From NCBI GenBank assembly GCA_050486105.1, contig JBJHCR010000410.1:1-5383 (forward strand): a DNA stretch of 5,383 nt, read 5' to 3'. A program made the position numbers and the translations under genes. Shown here one piece after another: positions 1-4,464 of this stretch; position 1 is the first letter of the stretch, and every line of letters begins with the position of its first letter. The notes below the pieces were generated by a model that saw only the letters and a program-made list of their open reading frames with translations, did not search any database and had not been told where the DNA came from. Source of the DNA: JAEXNA01 sp050486105 (GTDB lineage: Bacteria; Vulcanimicrobiota; Xenobia; Xenobiales; JADMJV01).

Positions 1-2
1 GC

Positions 3-425
3 CTGGAAGACTGGGGAATTCAGTACTCGGCTTTCGATCTGGATTTTGTCTCGAAATGCTACTCCCGGGCCCCTACCCCAATTCCTGCGGTCAATCTGGT
101 CTTGAACAGTCAACTACTCTTGGTTGATGGCCTGATCGTCGAAGACATGGTGGATCACTTCATCGAGCAAGCGTGCGAAACCTTAGAGTCGGCCTCAGCC
201 TTCTTCTTTGAGCAACCCAACCTTTCCGAGGTCGACCGCTCGGCCTATCAGGAATCCTTGAACCTCCTTCTGGAAGGTCTGCAAAAACTACCCGACCTCG
301 AAGATCGCGATCAGCTTCGGGATTTTGGCGGAGAGCTCATTAATCACTCGGCTCGCCTCTTACAAATTCAAGCCAGAGCTGAAGGTGAGAGCGGCTCTCG
401 CCTGGACTTCAAAGCTGGTCCATGA
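3..425 (+). CDS. C-terminal part of an unrecognised helical protein (5' truncated by window edge)
   Basis: The reading frame is open from the first bases of the window to a TGA at 423-425, so this is the 3' part of a longer gene. A TTG at 102 could serve as a start, but it has no Shine-Dalgarno sequence and lies inside continuous coding-like sequence, so I do not take it as one. The visible 140 residues begin LEDWGIQYSAFDLDF and continue with a hydrophobic stretch around LLLVDGLIVEDMVDHF. The rest is acidic and leucine-rich, predicted helical (ETLESASAFFF, LLLEGLQKLPDLEDRDQL), with no membrane segment or metal motif. I do not recognise the family. Its stop overlaps the start of the SDR gene by four bases (ATGA), which implies one operon and translational coupling, but says nothing firm about function. 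Confidence 0.7.
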   Translation: MEDWGIQYSAFDLDFVSKCYSRAPTPIPAVNLVLNSQLLLVDGLIVEDMVDHFIEQACETLESASAFFFEQPNLSEVDRSAYQESLNLLLEGLQKLPDLEDRDQLRDFGGELINHSARLLQIQARAEGESGSRLDFKAGP

Positions 426-1123
426 GATCTCTAGTCGCCATCACCGGAGCTTCCCGGGGATTGGGTCGAGCCCTCAGCGATCACCTGGCCGCCCAAGGGC
501 ACCGGGTGTACGGCGGGGCTCGCACCTCTGCTGAAGACTTGGCCCATACTCCAGCCTACCCTTACCAAAAGGTGAACACCACCGATTCCTCGGCCCTGAA
601 AAATTGGTGGGTCACCATCCTCGAGCGCGAAGGCGATCTTCCCCAATTCGTGGTGGCCAACGCCGGCCAGATCAACACCAACGCACCCCTTTGGCAGGTT
701 CCAGAGGAGGAGTTTCGCGCGGTACTCGAGACCAACGTCACCGGGGTCTATCTGACTTTTAAAACCTATCTCGAGGCTTACTTCGCCTCAGAACTCGCCC
801 GAAAGGACACTCCCCGGGTTCTGGTGGCATTATCTTCCACCTGGGGCCGCAGCGTTTCCCCGGAAGTCGCCCCCTACTGCGCCAGCAAATGGGCGGTGGA
901 AGGTCTGGTCAAAGCCTTCAGTTGCGAGCTCCCAGAACCGCTCTCAGTGGTGGCCCTCAACCCCGGGGTGATCGCCACCGACATGCTGGCCAGCTGCTTC
1001 GGTCCCGAAGCTGGCCCCGGAGGCTCAGCGGGTTACCTCTCCACTGAGGCTTGGGCCAAGCTTGCTGCCCCCCAAATTCTAAGCTATACCCGGGCCCACA
1101 ATGGTAAGTCGTTGAATATTTAA
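422..1123 (+). CDS. Short-chain dehydrogenase/reductase (SDR), classical type
   Basis: A 233-residue protein with every hallmark of a classical SDR, a cytoplasmic NAD(P)H-dependent oxidoreductase with a Rossmann fold. Visible motifs: the cofactor loop TGASRGLG at residues 8-15 (TGxxxGxG), NAG at 80-82 preceded by VVA, the structural Asn in ETNVTG near 105, and the catalytic Ser at 138-139. The catalytic YxxxK is Tyr152-Lys156 in YCASK, and the post-catalytic NPGVIATDM follows at 180-188. Arg12 and the Gly-Gly-Ala-Arg after strand 2 (31-34) hint at NADP preference, which is inference. The C-terminus ends NGKSLNI, as in many SDRs, so the gene looks complete. The ATG start at 422 overlaps the previous stop and puts the glycine motif at the usual distance. 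The substrate cannot be told from sequence. Confidence 0.93.
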   Translation: MRSLVAITGASRGLGRALSDHLAAQGHRVYGGARTSAEDLAHTPAYPYQKVNTTDSSALKNWWVTILEREGDLPQFVVANAGQINTNAPLWQVPEEEFRAVLETNVTGVYLTFKTYLEAYFASELARKDTPRVLVALSSTWGRSVSPEVAPYCASKWAVEGLVKAFSCELPEPLSVVALNPGVIATDMLASCFGPEAGPGGSAGYLSTEAWAKLAAPQILSYTRAHNGKSLNI

Positions 1124-1131
1124 CAGTCTCT

Positions 1132-1465
1132 ATGCAAGACCTTCCACCCCGACTTCCCCCGGAGACCCGCGAAGCTTATCAGGGCTAACTCAACTTAACC
1201 CCTGCCTCAAAGACGGTTCTCAGAGAAAAAGTTGAGAGTTACCTCTACACAGTGAAGAGTGCGGCCACGGAAAACGAATTCTTCGACCTCGCCACAGCTG
1301 ATGCCATAGGGGAGACTTGAGGACCCTGGATCGGCTGGTGGAAAAAGAAGACAACGTCCACAAAAATTTGGAGGACTTGGCCTGGCTGATGGATCTCCAC
1401 CAGGCGGAGTTGGAAGAAGAGCGCGCATCGCCAAAGCCATTCAAGACAAAGAAAACCCCGAGGCG
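1132..1465 (+). pseudogene. Decayed 5' coding remnant with an in-frame stop and two frame changes
   Basis: Nine bases after the SDR stop an ATG opens 18 codons (MQDLPPRLPPETREAYQG) ending at TAA 1186-1188. The same frame then reads on from 1189 as convincing protein (TVLREKVESYLYTVKSAA, then FFDLATADAIGET) until TGA at 1318. Stepping back one base at about 1317 gives LRTLDRLVEKEDNVHKNLEDLAWLMD and EEER up to about 1427. A second shift of the same sense at 1420-1430 leads into IAKAIQDKENPEAVLPDE, continuous with the long ORF at 1466-2395. Each change is what loss of a single base would leave: a T from a T run at 1317, and one base in the GCGCGC stretch at 1421-1426. Either this is the broken N-terminal part of the next gene or a separate small gene fused to it by decay. 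Sequencing error is a live alternative. Confidence 0.55.
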
Positions 1466-2395
1466 GTGCTTCCCGACGAATCGGATGAGGACTTCGATTT
1501 CTTCGCTCAGTTCTTGGAGGACGAGGCCGTAGAAGAAGAGCACGTGGAGACCACCGAGGCGGTGTCCCTCTTTGCCGACTACTTGGCCTATGCCCGGGAG
1601 GCCTTCGAGGAATTAGACCTCGAGGGAGTGGAGTGGCACGAGCACCTCCAGGGATTCACTCTGGAGCCCCCCGACGATCTGCTGATCCGCTATCAGTATC
1701 TTCCCATCGAGTTGCGGCGGCAGACAGCCGAACTGAAGCTGAGTACCGATCGCAACTTCATCCAAAAATGCCTGGTGGACTCTCGCCAAGACGAAGAGGG
1801 CTGGCCGGAGTGGGAGTTGTTCTGGAATCAGCATCCTTTGGCCGAGTGGCTCAATGACAAAGTGCTGGCCCATCTTCAGCGGCACGAAGCCCCGGTGATT
1901 CGAATGAAGGGGCTGGAGACCCCCTTATGCATGTTTCAAGGAGTGGTCTCCAACCTCCGCAGCCAACCGGTGCTGAACCGTTGGTTCGGGGTTCAGGGCC
2001 AGGCCATCGTGGAGACGGAAGAGCTTCATCGCCTCCTGCTTCCCGGCCTGATGAATCCCGGCGAAGACTTCGACGCCCAAGCGCTCAGTGACGACCTCCC
2101 GCGGGTCATCTCCCTGGCCAGGACCTACGTGGAAGCCGAGCGACTGCGAAGCGACCAAGAACTCTTGAAAAAGCTCAAGCCCGAAGAGCGCCGAGTGCAG
2201 GCTTGGATCAAGAAAAAGCAGGCGCAATTCGCGGGCCTCAGCGACGGCAGCTCCCTCCGAGCCGACCAGCGACGCCGTCTGGAACGAGAGAAAAGCGAAG
2301 TCGAAAGACGGGTCAAGGCCCGGGAGAAGTGGTTCAAGGAGGGCATTTCCACCTCCCCCAATGTGTATCTCCGGGTGGTGAGGGTTTTAATGTAG
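1466..2395 (+). CDS. Large helicase-like protein, C-terminal region (SNF2/RapA-type; 5' end broken)
   Basis: A long open frame of 309 codons. Its GTG at 1466 is only the first possible start, because coding-like sequence continues upstream in the same frame to about 1421 and then in other frames. The order of segments is: an acidic stretch (residues 1-35, DESDEDFDFF, EEEH), a SLFADYLAYAREAFEEL helix, then GFTLEPPDDLLIRY. A WPEWELFWNQHPLAEWLNDKVL block and RHEAPVIRMKG follow, then GVVSNLRSQPVLNRWFGV. A charged coiled-coil tail from about 225 is rich in Lys, Arg and Glu (RRRLEREKSEVERRVKAREKW). This succession recalls, from memory, the C-terminal regions of large bacterial SNF2-family helicases. 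No Walker A, DExH or other helicase motif is present, so catalytic activity is not expected from what is here. The last residues (YLRVVRVLM) may be the natural end. Function is unassigned. Confidence 0.55.
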   Translation: MLPDESDEDFDFFAQFLEDEAVEEEHVETTEAVSLFADYLAYAREAFEELDLEGVEWHEHLQGFTLEPPDDLLIRYQYLPIELRRQTAELKLSTDRNFIQKCLVDSRQDEEGWPEWELFWNQHPLAEWLNDKVLAHLQRHEAPVIRMKGLETPLCMFQGVVSNLRSQPVLNRWFGVQGQAIVETEELHRLLLPGLMNPGEDFDAQALSDDLPRVISLARTYVEAERLRSDQELLKKLKPEERRVQAWIKKKQAQFAGLSDGSSLRADQRRRLEREKSEVERRVKAREKWFKEGISTSPNVYLRVVRVLM

Positions 2396-2456
2396 GGACG
2401 TCTGCTGGGATATTTGGCTCCCTCTGATCAACAACCTTCTTTCGTGGACCAAGCCA

Positions 2457-2499
2457 TGCGATATAAGTGGATACCGAGCGGAAGTTTCTCTCGTGTCAG
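2457..2499. repeat. 43-bp direct repeat, copy 1 (other copy 4378-4420)
   Basis: By eye this stretch matches 4378-4420 at 36 of 43 positions without gaps, in the same orientation, including a perfect run GCGGAAGTTTCTCT. Similarity fades on both sides. The second copy lies at the edge of an IS4-type transposase remnant, so this is probably a smaller scrap of the same or a related element. The two copies bracket the toxin-antitoxin genes. The surrounding 2396-2550 interval has no gene I can support. Confidence 0.65.
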
Positions 2500-2535
2500 A
2501 CCCCGTACCTCGAGGACGAGGAATTGTTGCTCTCC

Positions 2536-2569
2536 CAAGCCTGGAACCTGTCACGCCTGACCAGGCTTG
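2536..2569. repeat. 9-bp inverted repeat across the vapC stop codon
   Basis: CAAGCCTGG at 2536-2544 is perfectly complementary to CCAGGCTTG at 2561-2569, with a 16-base loop that contains the vapC stop (2551-2553). In vapC mRNA it would form a stem at the 3' end of the transcript. No U-run follows on the minus strand, so it is not a canonical intrinsic terminator. It could protect the 3' end, or be chance. Confidence 0.4.
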
Positions 2570-2967
2570 AAGACATGCAACTTCAAGTCGGGACAGTCCT
2601 TAAAATGCTTGCCGTTGGCGGTGACCATTGTGAGACCGAAATAGAGGGCGGTCGCTGCAAGTTGGGTGTCGACGTCACCGATCGGCTTCCCGATGGAGCG
2701 AAGATGGGCTCGCAGCTTGCCGTATGCGTTGGCGCAACCGTAGTTGAAATCGAGGACTGTGACCATTGGCAACACATCATTCTCGAGACGTGAAAGCCAT
2801 TTTTCGGGGGCTGGCGACCCGTAAGCTCCCGCAAGGAGTTCCGCAACCACAAGAATGCTGGTATACTGCCGTTCCGGCTCGATTCTCTTTAACCAGGCCA
2901 GATAGTCTGGACTGGGTTTCCGGCGCAGAGGCTCGGAGATGGCGTTGGTGTCGAAGAGATAGCTCAA
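2551..2967 (-). CDS. vapC: VapC-type PIN-domain ribonuclease toxin
   Basis: A 138-residue PIN-domain protein, the usual size for VapC toxins, which are Mg2+-dependent RNases that cut tRNA or other RNA and are held inactive by the cognate antitoxin. The acidic residues of the active site are present: Asp6 in YLFDTNAISE, Glu43 in VVAELLAG, Asp98/Asp100 in PIGDVDTQLAATAL, and Asn118 in TANGKHF, where families carry Asn or Asp. I chose the TTG at 2967 because it puts the first Asp at position 6, as in the family, and because TTGA overlaps the antitoxin stop by four bases. An upstream start at 3045 would add about 26 residues that only re-read the antitoxin gene. Expression is probably coupled to the antitoxin and repressed by the TA complex. 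With all acidic residues in place, activity is likely. Confidence 0.9.
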   Translation of the reverse strand: MSYLFDTNAISEPLRRKPSPDYLAWLKRIEPERQYTSILVVAELLAGAYGSPAPEKWLSRLENDVLPMVTVLDFNYGCANAYGKLRAHLRSIGKPIGDVDTQLAATALYFGLTMVTANGKHFKDCPDLKLHVFKPGQA

Positions 2968-3266
2968 TCGAATCCAGGAAACTCGCGGCTGGCGTCGTGC
3001 TGTATTTGGTCGAGTTGTTCTACCAATTCGTTTCCATCGCTCCACTTTCCAGCCAGACCCGCTAGTCCTTTGACCCTAGTCCTCGCTCTGAGCCTCTCCA
3101 ACTCTTCCAAATCCTGCACGTTCACAAGTGCTGCCACCGGCACACCGTAGCGAGTGATGACCACCACTCCTCCGCCCTCGACCTCTCGCAAAGAGGAGGA
3201 AAGATTGGTTTTCGCCTGGGCAGCCGTCAAGACTTTACGTTTGGTCATCTTGGTCATGATAGCCAT
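2964..3266 (-). CDS. Phd/YefM-family antitoxin paired with the PIN toxin
   Basis: A 100-residue antitoxin of the Phd/YefM type. The N-terminal DNA-binding half shows the family pattern AKTNLSSSLREVEGGG (18-33) followed by VVVITRYGVPVAALV (34-48). The C-terminal half (KWSDGNELVEQLDQIQH) is the charged, extended part that normally wraps the toxin. These antitoxins neutralise the partner and, as dimers or with the toxin, repress their own promoter. Three closely spaced ATGs (3266, 3257, 3248) are possible starts; none has a strong ribosome-binding site, and I take the first. The open frame continues upstream to 3338 but lacks family similarity there. It lies directly before vapC with a 4-bp overlap, the normal antitoxin-first order. 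Pairing Phd-type antitoxins with PIN toxins is common. Confidence 0.88.
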   Translation of the reverse strand: MAIMTKMTKRKVLTAAQAKTNLSSSLREVEGGGVVVITRYGVPVAALVNVQDLEELERLRARTRVKGLAGLAGKWSDGNELVEQLDQIQHDASREFPGFD

Positions 3267-3334
3267 CTTTTGGGACTTGAGCAAGTCGAATGGCTCGACT
3301 CGACCTGCAGGGATAATTGGGGCGTTGGATTGGA

Positions 3335-3375
3335 GCACACTTGAACCGGGCTACAGAAGCAGACTTGAAGTGTGC
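3335..3375. promoter_or_regulatory. 8-bp inverted repeat in the divergent intergenic region (candidate operator)
   Basis: GCACACTT at 3335-3342 and its exact complement AAGTGTGC at 3368-3375 are separated by 25 bases. ACTTGAA also occurs twice here as a direct repeat. The site lies about 70 bp upstream of the Phd-type antitoxin start and about 50 bp upstream of vapB, where a TA autorepressor would be expected to bind. That function is inferred from position and symmetry only. I see no convincing -35/-10 pair. Confidence 0.35.
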
Positions 3376-3390
3376 GCTATCCGATAGAGC

Positions 3391-3411
3391 GTTGATGATT
3401 GATGCTTGATG
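3391..3411. repeat. Three tandem TTGATG hexamers with 7-bp period (candidate RHH operator)
   Basis: TTGATG occurs at 3392-3397, 3399-3404 and 3406-3411, each preceded by one variable base, giving a perfect 7-bp period just before the vapB start. Ribbon-helix-helix antitoxins commonly bind short tandem repeats at their own promoter, so this is a plausible autoregulatory operator for VapB or ParD. A further TTGATG lies at 3946-3951, over the parE start. An ATG within the third unit (3409) is also an alternative vapB start. Confidence 0.45.
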
Positions 3412-3426
3412 CGCTACTCTGATGGG

Positions 3427-3696
3427 GTGAGAACGACGCTTGATATTGATGAAGACGTGCTGGAGACCGCAAGGGAGTTGGCTGCAATGCAACGAGTTTC
3501 CATTGGAAAAGTGATCTCGGATTCAGCCAGGCGTTCACTTTGGCGAACCAGCAAGTCCACGGAGATGCGAAACGGCGTACCTCTGCTTTCCCCAAGAAAG
3601 GGTACGCAAATAGTAACCCTGGAGGTCGTCAACCGCCTTAGGGACGACGACCTCACCTTCACGGTTAGACACAAAGGGACACAGAGGCTAGAATGA
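3427..3696 (+). CDS. vapB: VapB-type antitoxin lacking an adjacent VapC (orphan)
   Basis: An 89-residue VapB-family antitoxin. The N-terminus RTTLDIDEDVLETARELAA with VSIGKVISDSARRSL is the typical DNA-binding half. The middle RNGVPLLSPRKGT and VTLEVVNRLRDDD (to about 75) match the usual toxin-binding region, after which such proteins normally end. The last 14 residues (LTFTVRHKGTQRLE) do not resemble VapB and come from a repetitive stretch, so the 3' end looks altered. The GTG at 3427 was chosen because it gives the family's usual MRTTLDI beginning; ATG 3409 in the same frame is possible. A vapC should follow, but a parD starts four bases after the stop, so the partner has probably been deleted. 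It may survive as an orphan regulator, or co-transcribe parDE. Confidence 0.8.
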   Translation: MRTTLDIDEDVLETARELAAMQRVSIGKVISDSARRSLWRTSKSTEMRNGVPLLSPRKGTQIVTLEVVNRLRDDDLTFTVRHKGTQRLE

Positions 3697-3700
3697 TTGC

Positions 3701-3937
3701 ATGAACGCTCGACTGACGCCTCAGCAATTGGAATTCGTCAAAAGCCAGGTGGCAGATGGCCGCTATCTATCAGACTCGGAAGTTGTTCGAGAAGGACTAC
3801 GTCTTCTTCAGGAGGACACAGAATGGCGGGCCGAAGTGAGGCGTAAGGTCACCGAAGGCATGATTCAGGCTCGAGCTGGTCGGCTGATCGACGGTCAAGA
3901 GGCTCTTGACTCTGCTTTGGACGGGTTGGAAGACTAA
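3701..3937 (+). CDS. parD: ParD-type antitoxin
   Basis: A 78-residue ParD antitoxin. The N-terminal ribbon-helix-helix domain reads LTPQQLEFVKSQVADGRYLSDSEVVREGLRLLQE (residues 5-38), matching the family at its conserved GRY-S-SEVVREGLRLL core. The acidic C-terminus (EALDSALDGLED) is the part that binds the ParE toxin. As a dimer it would bind DNA and repress the operon, with or without the toxin. The ATG lies four bases after the vapB stop, with GAGG about 14 bases upstream as a weak ribosome-binding site. The parE start follows 11 bases after its stop, so the three plus-strand genes read as one transcript. Confidence 0.9.
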   Translation: MNARLTPQQLEFVKSQVADGRYLSDSEVVREGLRLLQEDTEWRAEVRRKVTEGMIQARAGRLIDGQEALDSALDGLED

Positions 3938-3948
3938 GCTTCCGGTTG

Positions 3949-4245
3949 ATGAGTCAATTTAAGCTCACGGAGTTGGCCCAAGAAGACCTTTTAGCACGCA
4001 GAGATAAAGTAGTCATCGAAAACGGCAAGAGAGTTGCCCGGAGAATTCTGAGGGAACTCAACGAGAAGTTCCTGATTCTGGTCGATTTTCCGCAGATGGG
4101 GAGAGCGAGACCTGACCTTACGGATGAAGAAGCCTTCTTCTTTCCGTTCTACTCGTGGCTCAGCGTCTACAATCCTGAGTCGCGGCCGTTGCAAATCATT
4201 CGGATAGTCAGCGCTTATCGAGACCCTGAAAACTTCCTCGAATAG
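3949..4245 (+). CDS. parE: ParE-type toxin (RelE/ParE superfamily)
   Basis: A 98-residue member of the RelE/ParE superfamily, the usual size. Family features: the early LTELAQEDLL helix, a central LNEKFLILVDFPQMGRARPDL (38-57), then FFPFYSWLSVYNP, and the C-terminal strand PLQIIRIVSAYRDPENFL. The FP-x-x-GR-x-RPDL and RI-S-YRD signatures are intact. ParE toxins studied so far target DNA gyrase, whereas RelE relatives cut mRNA; sequence alone does not settle which applies here. I chose ATG 3949; a TTG just before it at 3946 is in frame but unneeded. It lies directly after parD in the normal antitoxin-toxin order. The transposase remnant begins within a few bases of its stop, so the TA block ends here. 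Confidence 0.88.
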   Translation: MSQFKLTELAQEDLLARRDKVVIENGKRVARRILRELNEKFLILVDFPQMGRARPDLTDEEAFFFPFYSWLSVYNPESRPLQIIRIVSAYRDPENFLE

Positions 4246-4249
4246 ACTC

Positions 4250-4414
4250 GGTCATCGGTGGGTTTGTAGCCTGAGTTTATCCGCATGACCAGATGAATCC
4301 CTCGCTGCTTACCCTCATGCAAAAGTTGATAGCTCGCCAATCCTCGATCTACGACGACAACGTCTGCCTCCGAGACGTGCGATAGAGGTGGATACAAAGC
4401 GGAAGTTTCTCTGG
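4250..4414 (-). pseudogene. IS4-type transposase remnant (DDE domain fragment)
   Basis: The minus strand translates to ARETSALYPPLSHV followed by SEADVVVVDRGLASYQLLHE, then KQRGIHLVMRI. This is the pattern around the second catalytic Asp of IS4-family transposases (DVVVxDRGxxSYxLL...RGIxxVxR). Only about 50 residues remain: the regions with the first Asp and the catalytic Glu are missing, there is no proper start, and the frame runs out near the end of parE. It is dead. No terminal inverted repeats or target duplication could be found. The upstream boundary falls within the 43-bp repeat at 4378-4420, next to the 3' end of the HNH gene. Confidence 0.7.
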
Positions 4415-4420
4415 CGTCGG
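4378..4420. repeat. 43-bp direct repeat, copy 2 (other copy 2457-2499)
   Basis: The partner of 2457-2499 (36 of 43 identical by eye), in the same orientation. It sits at the upstream edge of the transposase remnant. The minus strand is open in two frames here: ETSALYPPLSH, continuous with the transposase signature, and EKLPLCIHLYR. Between copies the second frame changes more conservatively (EKLPLGIHLYR), so it may be the original coding frame of this piece. Confidence 0.6.
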
Positions 4421-4464
4421 TCTTGGAAGATGGCCAGCGAGTCTTTGGAAAGCGTTGGTGGTGA

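Noticed and set aside
1220..1543. Minus-strand open frame across the broken gene
   Set aside because: Low-complexity Ser/Leu/Arg translation opposite a convincing plus-strand reading; no recognisable motif.
2467..2793. Plus-strand open frame opposite vapC
   Set aside because: It is a shadow of a clear PIN-domain gene on the other strand and has no family features or ribosome-binding site.
3154..3387. Plus-strand open frame across the Phd-type antitoxin start
   Set aside because: Complementary to the antitoxin coding sequence and intergenic region; no family similarity.
3341..3390. Possible sigma-70 promoters built on TTGAAC or TTGAAG
   Set aside because: No acceptable -10 hexamer lies at 16-18 bp from either, so a promoter cannot be supported.
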